64,000 bases of DNA from Propionispira arboris. GTDB lineage: Bacteria > Bacillota > Negativicutes > Selenomonadales > Selenomonadaceae. Where the stretch lies: positions 186,001 to 250,000 of the forward strand of contig NZ_FNZK01000003.1 in assembly GCF_900109225.1 (NCBI RefSeq), in the 5' to 3' direction. A program made the translations under genes and the position numbers. Below are positions 52,959 through 62,463 of this stretch, one piece after another. The stretch's first letter is position 1. Every line of letters starts with the position of its first letter. Below the pieces are notes generated by a model that was not told where the DNA came from, did not search any database, and saw only the letters and a program-made list of their open reading frames with translations.

Positions 52959-54230
52959 TTATTTGCTTGTCTCGCGGTTTGCCAAAGAAGCCTCTTTGGT
53001 TGTCCCCATGAGTTCATCATAGCTTAAAGCACGCGTATGTTTCGTGTGACTCCATTCATGGTCATTTCGATGAAAGAAACCAATAAATACAATTGGTATC
53101 CAACTATAAATAAACAATGGATACAAAAGTAAATAAAACCACGCTTTCATTTTCACATGAATCTTGAGTAAAATAATAATTGGCAAGATATATTGTCCCA
53201 ACATAATAAATGTCATCAATTCCGATGGCATAAAATTATAAACATTCGTATAAAACGGTGGGAACAATAATTGCACATAACTAATAATGATAAAAAATGT
53301 CGACAAAATTAAAAAATGTGGTTGTAACAAATGAAGACAACCATCTAAAATACGAATATCACGTTTTTGTATTCCGGCTTTAATCATCTTAGGAATAAAT
53401 CTATGTGCCACATCAAATTGACCCTGTGCCCAACGTTTTCTTTGATTCCAAGACTGCATAAAGGTCAATGGTTTTTCATCATAAACAATGGCATCATGCG
53501 CCCATGTTGTCTTAATTCCTTCGGCTAGTGCCTTCATTGTAAATTCCATATCTTCAGTAAGACAAGTGGCACCCCAGCCATGCTTCTTCAAAACTTCTGT
53601 CGTTATACACATACCTGTTCCACCAAGAACCGATGATAAGCCTATATTCGTTTTTGCTAAATGCCAAATATGGTCGATAACCCAAAATGAAATAGCAAAT
53701 GTTCCTGATACCCATGTATCATATGGATTTTTTGCATCTAAATAGCCTTGTACTAATTTATCACCTTTACATAAACGATTATTCATCTCAAATAAAAATT
53801 TAGGGTGTACAAGATTATCTGCATCAAAAATCGCTACTGCATCATACTGACGTTCTAACGTGAATAATTTATGAAACATCCACTCAAGAGCAAACCCTTT
53901 ACCACGGTTTCCCTCACTTGAACGTTCACAAACAATAGCGCCATATTCTTTTGCAATCGAAGCAGTATGATCTTCACAATTATCGGCAATGACATAAATA
54001 TCATATAATTCTTTCGGATAATCCAATGTTTGCAAATTATCAATAAGCTGCCCAATAACTTGTTCTTCATTGTGTGCCGCTACAATAACTGCAAACGTTT
54101 TTTGTGGTGTAAGTATCTTAATTTCTTTTTTTCGCCACATTCCACAAAAACCAATCATAAAATAATACATCGTAAAGAGAAATATAATGATCTGTATTGG
54201 AACCATTATATAATCGAAAACATAATTCAT
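52959..54230 (-). CDS. Membrane GT2 glycosyltransferase (BcsA/PgaC-like)
   Basis: Family 2 processive-type glycosyltransferase. 423 residues: N-terminal TM (about 9-30), GT-A domain (about 40-275) with VIVAAHNEEQVIGQLIDNL, the D-x-D-type FDADN near 139, TEDMEF near 216 (acid base) and QRKRWAQGQ near 251 (QxxRW); then three or four TM helices (about 300-395). Resembles cellulose/PNAG-type synthases but lacks partner subunits nearby, so the product is unknown. AGGAG upstream of the ATG. Located between queDE and pssA. Confidence 0.88.
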   Translation of the reverse strand: MNYVFDYIMVPIQIIIFLFTMYYFMIGFCGMWRKKEIKILTPQKTFAVIVAAHNEEQVIGQLIDNLQTLDYPKELYDIYVIADNCEDHTASIAKEYGAIVCERSSEGNRGKGFALEWMFHKLFTLERQYDAVAIFDADNLVHPKFLFEMNNRLCKGDKLVQGYLDAKNPYDTWVSGTFAISFWVIDHIWHLAKTNIGLSSVLGGTGMCITTEVLKKHGWGATCLTEDMEFTMKALAEGIKTTWAHDAIVYDEKPLTFMQSWNQRKRWAQGQFDVAHRFIPKMIKAGIQKRDIRILDGCLHLLQPHFLILSTFFIIISYVQLLFPPFYTNVYNFMPSELMTFIMLGQYILPIIILLKIHVKMKAWFYLLLYPLFIYSWIPIVFIGFFHRNDHEWSHTKHTRALSYDELMGTTKEASLANRETSK

Positions 54231-54305
54231 GGATTTTTTTCTCCTTTAAAATCCTGATAAATCAGAAAAACTAATTTAGTCCACTCTGTTTAATAAGCAT
54301 ACGAA

Positions 54306-55025
54306 TTAAACATTGCTAGTTTCTTTTTCGCCTGCCATCAATGCAAAGGTTGTATTTAAAATACCAAATACAGCATAACTTAAAAATATGTCAAATAAAA
54401 CTGCATTCAAAATCGCATCTCTCGAAACAAAAAGCACAGCAAGTGCCAAAATAACGGATAAAGCAATTGGAATGCTATGCATTTTTTCCCCATGACCTTT
54501 AAAATCAGGATAATGAACTTTGCTAACCATTAAATAACCAACAATCATAATGGTTATAGGAAAAGCAATGCCAAAAGGTGCAGGTTGTATGCCTAAAACA
54601 AGACATAACATAATAAATGTTGCAACCAGACAACCGCCAGCTGGAATAGCCAGCCCCATAAAATAGCCATGAACATTATTCGTGTTAACATTAAACCTAG
54701 CCAAACGCAAGGCCCCACAGGTTGTAAACATAATAGCAGCGGCCCAGCCGAAATAACTAAATTGATGAAGATAAAATACATAGGACAGAAATGCTGGTGC
54801 TACACCAAAGGATACTAAATCACATAAAGAATCTAATTCCCTGCCAAAATCACCACTTACACCAAAAAATCTTGCAGCCCGTCCATCTAGTCCATCGGCT
54901 ATCAGTGCCAAAACAATAAAAATTGACCCTGCAAAAAGATTCCCCTGAAAAGTGGAAATAATCGAACACATACCTAATACCAAATTCGATGATGTCAATA
55001 TATTGGGGATTAAAGTTTTATACAT
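54306..55025 (-). CDS. pssA: CDP-diacylglycerol-serine O-phosphatidyltransferase
   Basis: Makes phosphatidylserine in the membrane. 239 residues, about seven TM helices. The CDP-alcohol phosphotransferase signature is intact: DGLDGRAARFFG then GRELDSLCDLVSFG (about 43-71; DGx2ARx8Gx3Dx3D). ATG overlaps the psd stop by one base (TAATG). Together with psd it makes phosphatidylethanolamine, a lipid typical of diderm Firmicutes. Confidence 0.96.
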   Translation of the reverse strand: MYKTLIPNILTSSNLVLGMCSIISTFQGNLFAGSIFIVLALIADGLDGRAARFFGVSGDFGRELDSLCDLVSFGVAPAFLSYVFYLHQFSYFGWAAAIMFTTCGALRLARFNVNTNNVHGYFMGLAIPAGGCLVATFIMLCLVLGIQPAPFGIAFPITIMIVGYLMVSKVHYPDFKGHGEKMHSIPIALSVILALAVLFVSRDAILNAVLFDIFLSYAVFGILNTTFALMAGEKETSNV

Positions 55026-55663
55026 TATTTTCTGATCCTCCCGATAATCGTTTCTCCGCCCACGACCTTATCACCTTTTTTAACTACTATTTCTACATTT
55101 TTTGGCATGACAAGTTCCGTACAAGAACCAAACTTAATCAACCCATAACGTTCCCCTTTTTTTAGAACATCATCCAATGTAACCCAAGACACAATACGTC
55201 TTGCTAAAATACCAGCAATTTGTGTAACGGTTACGCGTAAATTTTCGTTTTCCAAACCAATCATATGCCGTTCATTTTCAAAGCCAACAGTATCTTTATA
55301 GGCTGGTCTAAACCGTCCGCAAGTATATTGTTGACATTTGATTTCCCCTGCAATTGGACTACGATTAATATGAACATTAAACACTGACAAGAAAATAACA
55401 ACCTTATTACAAGGTTCATTTACAAAATCATCATTTTCCATTTCCAGAATATCCATTACCTTACCATCGGCAGGTGAAACAACTAAAGATGTATCTAAAG
55501 GTATGGATCTTTGGGGATTTCTAAAGAAAAACACAAAAAAAGCCGCAAATACACCTGGAACTATTGCCCAATACGGACTAATGGTAAAACCAATAATGAG
55601 TGCAATAAGAAGTGCTATTCCAATAAATCCATAGCCTTCTTTTATTACAGGAACTTTTACCAT
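55025..55663 (-). CDS. psd: Phosphatidylserine decarboxylase
   Basis: Decarboxylates phosphatidylserine to phosphatidylethanolamine. About 212 residues, the short (type II/archaeal-like) form. SPADGKV near 57-63, FLSVFNVHINRSPI near 90-103 and the C-terminal I-K-F-G-S-C-T-E block with the G-S self-cleavage site producing the pyruvoyl group near 182. One or two N-terminal TM segments. ATG at 55663 chosen for GGAGGTG six bases upstream; an earlier ATG overlaps that site. Upstream and coupled to pssA. Confidence 0.95.
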   Translation of the reverse strand: MVKVPVIKEGYGFIGIALLIALIIGFTISPYWAIVPGVFAAFFVFFFRNPQRSIPLDTSLVVSPADGKVMDILEMENDDFVNEPCNKVVIFLSVFNVHINRSPIAGEIKCQQYTCGRFRPAYKDTVGFENERHMIGLENENLRVTVTQIAGILARRIVSWVTLDDVLKKGERYGLIKFGSCTELVMPKNVEIVVKKGDKVVGGETIIGRIRK

Positions 55664-55795
55664 AACAGTCACCTCCATTTTAGTACCATGTATTTTATAT
55701 ACTGATTACTAATTTTAAAATCACAAATAATTATACGAATTATATAAGCCAGTTATTTCTCAAGTAATTATAATCCACGCCTTATGCTTTGTCTA

Positions 55796-56524
55796 CTACT
55801 TTTTCTGTGCATAAACTTTGATTACAAAACGTGGCAAAGCCATAAGCCGTCCCATTCGTTTCGGCTGTAAAAGGCCGCGAAACAGCCATTCTAATTTTGC
55901 CTTTTGCATCCAAAGCGGTGCTCTTTTCATGACTCCTGCCATAACATCTAAGGTTCCTCCAACACCAATGGATACTGGAACATTTAGTTCCTGTAAGTGT
56001 TCATACAGCCATTTTTCTTGTTTAGGTACTCCTAGTGCAGCTAAAAGTAAATCCGGGTGCGCATTTTTGATTTGATCAATAATTTCCTGTTCCTGTTCTT
56101 TTTTAAAATATCCATCTCGTACACCGACGATCTGTATACCCGGATATTCGGCTTCGGCTTTAATTTTAGCCTTATCTGCTACACCGGGAGCTGATCCAAA
56201 GAAAAAAACCCTTCTATTTGTTTGGGGTGCACGCGCTAATAAATGCTGAGTTAAATCATACCCAGCTACTCGTTCTGGCATCGCAACACCCAAATGACGA
56301 GCTGCCCAAACCGTACCGGCACCATCCGGGACAACCAAATCCGCATGATTTAAAATATACTTCAATGATTCGTCTTGATCAGCCATCATAATCATTTCCG
56401 CATTCGCTGTAGCAATGAATGCAGGTTTCTGCGCAGCCATCAAATTTTCCACAATATCAATAGCTTCGGTCATTTTTACAGAATCTACATTTATATCTAA
56501 TATAGCAACTTTCTTTTGTGACAC
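55796..56524 (-). CDS. WecG/TagA/CpsF-family glycosyltransferase
   Basis: GT26 transferase, typically adding N-acetylmannosamine to undecaprenyl-PP-GlcNAc at the start of teichoic-acid or enterobacterial-antigen synthesis. 242 residues. TANAEMIMMA near 39, DGAGTVWAAR near 86, RVFFFGSAPGVADKAK near 129, LGVPKQEKWL near 178 and GVGGTLDVMAGVMKRAP near 202-218 match. Starts with GTG at 56524, seven bases after GAGGAG. Not in a polysaccharide cluster; possibly for a wall or outer-surface glycan. Confidence 0.9.
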   Translation of the reverse strand: MSQKKVAILDINVDSVKMTEAIDIVENLMAAQKPAFIATANAEMIMMADQDESLKYILNHADLVVPDGAGTVWAARHLGVAMPERVAGYDLTQHLLARAPQTNRRVFFFGSAPGVADKAKIKAEAEYPGIQIVGVRDGYFKKEQEQEIIDQIKNAHPDLLLAALGVPKQEKWLYEHLQELNVPVSIGVGGTLDVMAGVMKRAPLWMQKAKLEWLFRGLLQPKRMGRLMALPRFVIKVYAQKK

Positions 56525-56629
56525 GATGATACTCCTCTACATAAGTTAATAACAAATTCTTTATCTACCCTACATTGTACCACAACATGACAAACTGAGC
56601 AATTCGCTGCATTGTTACCATATCAAGAA

Positions 56630-56673
56630 ATAAAACACAAGATATTCTTATAAAATCATATCTTGTGTTTTAT
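56630..56673. terminator. Terminator after aspS
   Basis: Perfect 16-bp stem: ATAAAACACAAGATAT (56630-56645) and ATATCTTGTGTTTTAT (56658-56673). T-rich on both strands; 18 bp beyond the aspS stop, ends the fur-hemZ-hisS-aspS run. Confidence 0.88.
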
Positions 56674-56690
56674 TCAATAATTATATCAAT

Positions 56691-58484
56691 TTACTTTTTT
56701 TTCGCAACAATTGCCGTACGAATGGAAAGTTCTTTTAATTGTTTTTGGTCAACTTCCGATGGTGCCTGCGTCATGACACAAGATGCACTCTGTGTTTTCG
56801 GAAAGGCAATGACATCACGAATAGAACTGCATTTTGCCATAATCATAAGTAAACGATCAAGTCCAAAAGCTAGACCACCATGTGGTGGTGTTCCGTATTC
56901 AAAAGCATCTAAGAGATAACCAAATTTTGATTTGGCTTCTTCTTCAGAAAGCCCAATTGCTTTAAAGACAATTTCTTGTAATTCAGCATTATAGATACGA
57001 AGGCTGCCGCCACCGATTTCAGTACCATTAAGAACCATGTCATATGCTTTTGCTTTTACTTTTCCTGGGTCCGTGAGCAAATATTGTACATCTTCATCAC
57101 GTGGAGCCGTAAACGGATGATGCATCGCCGTCCAGCGATTTTCATCTTCATTATATTCAAACATAGGGAAGTCAACAACCCATAAGAATGATAAAGCATC
57201 TGGATCAATCAGATTCATTCTGCGGCCCATTTCAAGTCTTAACTCACCTAGAGCTTGAGCAACCGTTGCTGGTTTATCTGCAATAATTAAAAGTAAATCA
57301 CCGGTTTCAGCTTTTGCAGCTGTTTGAATATTAGCCAATATTTCATCTGAGAAGAATTTTTTTATTGGTGATTTTAAGCCATCTTCTGTATAACAAATCC
57401 AAGCTAATCCTTTTGCACCATAATTGCTTACATAATCAACAAGACCATCCAGTTCGCGACGTGCGATACCAGCATGCCCTTTAACATTGATTGCTTTTAC
57501 CTGACCGCCATTTTGCAGTACAGATTCAAATACTTTAAAATCAGAGCCTTTTACAACATCTGATATATTAACCAATTGCATATCGAAACGAAGATCCGGT
57601 TTATCAGAACCATAACGATCCATTGCATCTTCCCACGTTAAACGTTTAAAAGATGGTGGTACTTTTGCCCCGATGGCACGATCAAATAATTCAATAACCA
57701 TACCTTCCATCATAGTCAAAATAGACTCTTGATCAATAAAGGACATTTCAATATCAAGCTGTGTAAATTCTGGTTGACGATCCGCCCGTAAATCTTCATC
57801 ACGGAAACAACGAACAATCTGGAAATATTTTTCATAACCAGCAACCATTAAAATTTGTTTAAACAGCTGTGGAGATTGTGGCAGAGCAAAAAACTTACCC
57901 GGATTTACACGACTTGGTACCAAATAATCACGCGCACCTTCTGGTGAACTTTTGGTTAGCATTGGTGTTTCAATTTCAAGGAAGTCATTGCGATCAAAAT
58001 AATCACGCATAATTTTTGTTACACGATGACGAAGTATAATATTTTTTTGCATTTCTGGTCTACGTAAATCAAGATAACGATATTTTAAACGAAGAGTTTC
58101 ATCTACTTCAATCCCATCTTGAATGTAAAACGGTGGTGTTTTAGCTTTATTTAAAATACGAAGTTCTACGCAATATACTTCAACTTCGCCTGTTTCCATA
58201 TGTGGATTGGTTGTTTCAGCGGATCTGGCACGAACTTGTCCACGCACAGCAACAACAAATTCAGAACGCAAAGCTTCTGCTTTCTTAAATGAATCCAAAC
58301 CCATTTCCTTTTCAGAAAATACAACTTGTACAAAACCTGAACGATCCCGTAAATCAACAAAAATCAATCCGCCATGATCACGACGTCTTGCTACCCAACC
58401 ACATAAAACTATTTCTTGCTTTACTTGCTCTTTACGTAAATCTCCACAATGATGTGATCTTTTTAATCCTTCTAATGTATCCAT
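56691..58484 (-). CDS. aspS: Aspartyl-tRNA synthetase
   Basis: Class II aminoacyl-tRNA synthetase, bacterial type with GAD insert. 597 residues. Anticodon OB-fold (about 15-105), motif 1 near 150, motif 2 FRDEDLRADRQPEFTQLDIEMSF near 220-242, GAD domain about 295-410, motif 3 GGLAFGLDRLLM near 535-546. Two bases after hisS; hisS-aspS is a common Firmicutes pair. No T-box leader is seen in the intergenic spaces. Whether it is discriminating or also charges tRNA-Asn cannot be told. Confidence 0.97.
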   Translation of the reverse strand: MDTLEGLKRSHHCGDLRKEQVKQEIVLCGWVARRRDHGGLIFVDLRDRSGFVQVVFSEKEMGLDSFKKAEALRSEFVVAVRGQVRARSAETTNPHMETGEVEVYCVELRILNKAKTPPFYIQDGIEVDETLRLKYRYLDLRRPEMQKNIILRHRVTKIMRDYFDRNDFLEIETPMLTKSSPEGARDYLVPSRVNPGKFFALPQSPQLFKQILMVAGYEKYFQIVRCFRDEDLRADRQPEFTQLDIEMSFIDQESILTMMEGMVIELFDRAIGAKVPPSFKRLTWEDAMDRYGSDKPDLRFDMQLVNISDVVKGSDFKVFESVLQNGGQVKAINVKGHAGIARRELDGLVDYVSNYGAKGLAWICYTEDGLKSPIKKFFSDEILANIQTAAKAETGDLLLIIADKPATVAQALGELRLEMGRRMNLIDPDALSFLWVVDFPMFEYNEDENRWTAMHHPFTAPRDEDVQYLLTDPGKVKAKAYDMVLNGTEIGGGSLRIYNAELQEIVFKAIGLSEEEAKSKFGYLLDAFEYGTPPHGGLAFGLDRLLMIMAKCSSIRDVIAFPKTQSASCVMTQAPSEVDQKQLKELSIRTAIVAKKK

Positions 58485-58486
58485 AT

Positions 58487-59752
58487 TTAATCCTTCACCT
58501 CAGCATATAGCTTATTTACTATTTCTTGTATTGCAATTTTTTCCTGATCACTTGTTATCATATCTTTTAAGATAACACATGAGTCATTTACTTCATTTTC
58601 ACCCAGCATTACTACATAACGAGCCATAGCTTTATTGGCTTGCTTCATTTGAGCTTTTAGGCTTCTGCCAGCAAAATCCATACTTGCTTTAATGGATTTT
58701 GCTCGTAAGTCACACAAAAGTTTAAAAGCTGGTTTTTGAGCAGTCACACCAAGCGCAACAACAAAAACATCCGTTGCTTGTGACACTCCAGGCAATAAAG
58801 CCTGTTTTTCCAGTGCCAGTAAAACACGTTCCAGACCAACGGCAAAACCAATCGCTGGTGTTGGACTCCCACCACATTCTTCAATAAGACCATCATAACG
58901 ACCACCGCCAGCTACTGCACTTTGTGCACCGAGTGGAGCATATTGAATTTCAAATGCTGTTTTCGTATAATAATCAAGCCCGCGCACGAGTCTTGGATCT
59001 AATTCAAACTCAATACCAGCTTCTGTCAAGAGTGATTTAACTTGTTCAAAATGATCTGTACACTCATCACAAAGACAGTCCGTAATATTTGGAGCCCCCA
59101 TGGATAATTCTTTACAATGTTCATTTTTACAATCTAAGATGCGCATTGGATTACGATCATAACGAGACTGGCAATCTGAGCATAATACTTCCAATTTATC
59201 ACGGAAAAATTCCTGTAAACGTTCTCTATATACAGGTCGACAGTTTGGACAGCCTACTGAATTCAGTGCCAATTTCAAGTCATTTAACCCCAAAGTTTTT
59301 AAAAACTGTACAGCGAGCATAATTATTTCAGCATCAATAGCAGGATTCAGTGTTCCAAGAGCCTCTACCCCAAATTGATGAAATTCACGATAACGCCCCG
59401 CTTGTGGGCGATCATAACGAAACATCGAACCAATATAAAACAACTTATTTACAGCTATATCAGCATATAATTTATGTTCCAAATAAGCACGAACCGTAGC
59501 TGCTGTATTTTCTGGGCGCAACGTAAGACTGCGCTTACCACGATCTATAAAAGTGTACATTTCTTTTTCTACAACATCGGTAGTTTCACCGATACCGCGT
59601 AAAAACAGTTCTGTATGCTCAAAAATTGGTGTGCGAATTTCCTTATATCCATATAACTCACAAATATCGCGCACTGTCTTTTCAACATATAGCCACTGTC
59701 CAATGGTGTCAGGTAAAATATCCTTTGTTCCGCGTGGACCGGTAGTCAACAT
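58487..59752 (-). CDS. hisS: Histidyl-tRNA synthetase
   Basis: Class II synthetase. 421 residues. Motif 1 PRGTKDILP near 5-13 and RTPIFE; motif 2 FRYDRPQAGRYREFHQFGVE near 110-129; histidine-A motif RGLDYYTKTAFEI near 260; motif 3 GGRYDGLIEECGG..PAIGFAVGLERVL near 287-314; C-terminal anticodon domain. Fifteen bases after hemZ. Confidence 0.97.
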   Translation of the reverse strand: MLTTGPRGTKDILPDTIGQWLYVEKTVRDICELYGYKEIRTPIFEHTELFLRGIGETTDVVEKEMYTFIDRGKRSLTLRPENTAATVRAYLEHKLYADIAVNKLFYIGSMFRYDRPQAGRYREFHQFGVEALGTLNPAIDAEIIMLAVQFLKTLGLNDLKLALNSVGCPNCRPVYRERLQEFFRDKLEVLCSDCQSRYDRNPMRILDCKNEHCKELSMGAPNITDCLCDECTDHFEQVKSLLTEAGIEFELDPRLVRGLDYYTKTAFEIQYAPLGAQSAVAGGGRYDGLIEECGGSPTPAIGFAVGLERVLLALEKQALLPGVSQATDVFVVALGVTAQKPAFKLLCDLRAKSIKASMDFAGRSLKAQMKQANKAMARYVVMLGENEVNDSCVILKDMITSDQEKIAIQEIVNKLYAEVKD

Positions 59753-59767
59753 AAAAAGAATTCCTCC

Positions 59768-61261
59768 CTAGTTACTAAACGCAGTATTCAATAAAATTGT
59801 GCGTTTTTCTATATATTTATCTACATGATTAAGATATGTAGTTAAATCCTTGGCGTTGAAGGATGTCTGCATCCTTTCGGTTATTGGATCGATAACTTTT
59901 GTAGTCGCGGCCGGACCGATACCAATAATTGTTTGATGTTCTTCCATAATTTGAATATTATAAAAACCTTCTGACCCACTCTTGCTGCAACCGACATTTT
60001 CCAAATTCCCACTCATATAACCTTGTCGATATAAATAATATGGCTCCATTTTTAGTTTTTCAACCGCATCCATAGCAATGGCGAACATAGCTTGCGCTGT
60101 TTCATCATCGGGTAGATCTTTACATCCGCCATTCATCTTTAGCTGAGAACCTTTTTTTAAGGCCAAAGCATGCAATGTAATGTCATCCGGATTCAGTGCA
60201 ACGATTTTTTGCATCGTATCCTTCATATCTTCACAGGTTTCACCTGGAAGACCAATAATCAAATCCATATTGATATGCTGCATTTTAGCCTTACGGAATT
60301 TATAAAACATTTCTATTATAGCCTCTGGAGTGTGGTTTCGTCCAATTCGTTTTAAAGTTTTTAGCTGCATAGTCTGCGGATTCACACTAACTCGATTGAC
60401 AGAATGATTCATCATCGCAGCAATTTTATGATCTGTAATCGTATCCGGCCGACCAGCTTCCACCGTAAATTCGACTGTTTCCACACCATAAAAAGAATCT
60501 TTCACTAAATTCAATAGCACCGTGAAGTCCTCATCGGGCAGACTCGTTGGTGTTCCACCACCGATATAGATACTTTGTACAGACAAGCCCTGTTGTATAA
60601 TCAAAGACTGTGCTGCGACAATATCCTGTTTTAGTTTTACCATAAATTGATCTAAAATTTCTTTCTTCGGTAAAACATAGGATGGAAACGAACAATATAA
60701 ACATCTCGACAAACAAAATGGGATTCCTATATATATACTGACTAGTTTAGGGTTTGATGTAGCAAGAAAAGAGCGCTGTTTAAACGCAAGTTTTGTTATA
60801 AGTTCGGCTTTTGCTGTGCTTACTTCATAATCGTTTTGCAAACGACTTATAATAGCAGGTTTCGTTAACCCCTGGTCAATATAATGATGAACTATTTTAG
60901 TTGGTCTGACACCATGTAAGATCCCCCATGGTGCAGTCTCAAATTGAAAATACTTGCGAAATAGATGATATAAATTGAGCTTAATCAAGCGCCGAGAAGA
61001 TGCAAGTTTACGCTCATCATGCTGCCCCTCAGCTTCTATACAAAAATCATGTTCAATCTTAGATGAGTCAACAAGCCGTATTTTCGTGTTAACTTTTACA
61101 ATATCATCCAGCATAACCTGGTTATCAATTGCTAAAGACTCATAGGCAAGCGGCTCATTGGTGGCCTCATCAAGATCAATCTTAAATAACGTTAAGATTT
61201 CCTTGACGATTTTCACAACAACTTCCTCTTGGCTATTTAGATAAAAATGTTTAATCTTCAC
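59768..61261 (-). CDS. hemZ: HemZ-type coproporphyrinogen dehydrogenase (radical SAM)
   Basis: HemN/HemZ-like radical-SAM protein; HemZ of Bacillus is an anaerobic coproporphyrinogen III oxidase-like enzyme. About 497 residues with a HemZ-specific N-terminal region (1-160), the cluster site C-L-S-R-C-L-Y-C near 193-200, IYIGGGTPTSLP near 235 and the HemN-type C-terminal half (LVIGLPGET near 345). I set the start at the GTG at 61261, where the frame overlaps the last codons of fur by 11 bp; the longer frame to 61291 would overlap more. Heme biosynthetic role is by family only; no other heme genes are nearby. Confidence 0.87.
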   Translation of the reverse strand: MKIKHFYLNSQEEVVVKIVKEILTLFKIDLDEATNEPLAYESLAIDNQVMLDDIVKVNTKIRLVDSSKIEHDFCIEAEGQHDERKLASSRRLIKLNLYHLFRKYFQFETAPWGILHGVRPTKIVHHYIDQGLTKPAIISRLQNDYEVSTAKAELITKLAFKQRSFLATSNPKLVSIYIGIPFCLSRCLYCSFPSYVLPKKEILDQFMVKLKQDIVAAQSLIIQQGLSVQSIYIGGGTPTSLPDEDFTVLLNLVKDSFYGVETVEFTVEAGRPDTITDHKIAAMMNHSVNRVSVNPQTMQLKTLKRIGRNHTPEAIIEMFYKFRKAKMQHINMDLIIGLPGETCEDMKDTMQKIVALNPDDITLHALALKKGSQLKMNGGCKDLPDDETAQAMFAIAMDAVEKLKMEPYYLYRQGYMSGNLENVGCSKSGSEGFYNIQIMEEHQTIIGIGPAATTKVIDPITERMQTSFNAKDLTTYLNHVDKYIEKRTILLNTAFSN

Positions 61262-61709
61262 GTTTTTTCTGGCACTCCTGACAATAGCCATAGAATTTTA
61301 CCTGATGATCAATAATCTGGAATTGGCTTTTTTCCGAAATATCCAGTTCTAAAGGTTCTAATAAATCATCCGCAAACTCTTTGACCGTTCCACACTTAAG
61401 ACAGATTAAATGATGATGCTGATGTTCTTTCGCATCTGTTTCGTTTAATTCATAACGGCTGCGTCCATCACCAAAGTCCATTTTTTGTAATATATTGATA
61501 TCACTCAATAACTCTAAACTACGATATACGGTAGCTAATCCAATTTCGGACTGATTTTGTCTTAGGATTCCATGTACATCTTCTGCACTTAAATGTTCAC
61601 CAGCACGCCCCAAAAAAATCTGCAAAACGGTCTGTCTTTGCGGTGTTAGCTTATATTGACGTTCTTGCAGCCTCTTTTTCAAGTCATCCATTGTAATTTT
61701 CTTAGCCAT
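61251..61709 (-). CDS. Fur-family metal-responsive repressor
   Basis: Fur/PerR/Zur family. About 152 residues: winged helix (about 10-85; LTPQRQTVLQIFL, GLATVYRSLELL), regulatory metal site with EHQHHHLICLKCG near 97-109 and a second CxxC (C-Q-E-C) near the end, so both structural-zinc cysteine pairs are present. Fur, PerR or Zur cannot be separated safely. ATG at 61709 chosen for GAGGGG nine bases upstream; an upstream ATG in the frame lacks a site. hemZ overlaps its 3' end, suggesting joint control of iron use and heme. Confidence 0.92.
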   Translation of the reverse strand: MAKKITMDDLKKRLQERQYKLTPQRQTVLQIFLGRAGEHLSAEDVHGILRQNQSEIGLATVYRSLELLSDINILQKMDFGDGRSRYELNETDAKEHQHHHLICLKCGTVKEFADDLLEPLELDISEKSQFQIIDHQVKFYGYCQECQKKRED

Positions 61710-61822
61710 TATATAATTCCCCTCTATTAATTTAAGATCACTCTTCAACACAAATCACTAGATTCATTGTCCAAATAAGTCTATTTTACCAAAAATATGC
61801 AAAAAACACAAAGAAAAAGATT

Positions 61823-62458
61823 TTATTGCCTGCTATCTTCAGAAAGGTATGGGTTATCTTTTCTTTCCCAGCCAATTTTTGTTCGTGGTCCATGACCCGG
61901 ATAAACGACTGTATCATCATCGAGTATCATCAATTTTGTCTTTATATTATATATCAAATCCGTCATAGATCCTCCTGGAAAATCACAACGTCCAACCGAT
62001 TCAGCAAACAATGAATCGCCGCTAAAGAGAATTTGACGCCCCGCCAAACAAATACCTCCCGGTGAATGTCCTGGTGTGTGTAAAACTATAAGTTTTTCTT
62101 CGCCAAAAGATATTTGATCCCCTTCATGTAAAAGCTGTGCCTTTGTATTTGATAAAACTGGCAGACCATGAAAAGCAGATAGGTTTTGTTTCGCATCACC
62201 CAGCATTGCCAAATCCCCTTCATGAATTTTAAGTACAGCTTGTGTCGCCTCGACAATTGCATCATTTGCACCGATATGATCCGCATGACCATGCGTATTC
62301 ACGACATATTTAATATTTAAATGTTCGTCTTCAATATATTGTAAAATACGATCCGGCTCATCACCTGGATCAATAACAATCGCTTCTTTTGTTTTTTCAC
62401 AAGCAACAATATAACAATTAACACCTAACTCTCCTACTATCAGAGAATGTACTTTCAT
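61823..62458 (-). CDS. Metallo-beta-lactamase-fold hydrolase (glyoxalase II-like)
   Basis: MBL-fold hydrolase of the YqgX/GloB-like group. About 211 residues. Metal motif THGHADHIG near 56-64, HTPGHSPGGICL near 129-140, SGDSLFAESVGRCDFPGG near 150 and a final YPGHGPRT near 190. Substrate unknown; YqgX has been called a hydroxyacylglutathione-hydrolase-like protein. ATG at 62458 was chosen for GAGGAG eight bases upstream; the ATG at 62464 overlaps the stop of relA and is too close. Directly downstream of relA/spoT. Confidence 0.9.
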   Translation of the reverse strand: MKVHSLIVGELGVNCYIVACEKTKEAIVIDPGDEPDRILQYIEDEHLNIKYVVNTHGHADHIGANDAIVEATQAVLKIHEGDLAMLGDAKQNLSAFHGLPVLSNTKAQLLHEGDQISFGEEKLIVLHTPGHSPGGICLAGRQILFSGDSLFAESVGRCDFPGGSMTDLIYNIKTKLMILDDDTVVYPGHGPRTKIGWERKDNPYLSEDSRQ

Positions 62459-62463
62459 CTGCA

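Noticed and set aside
59753-59767. T-box leader for hisS/aspS
   Set aside because: There are 15 bp before hisS and 2 bp before aspS, far too short for a T-box, and no T-box signature was seen upstream of fur.
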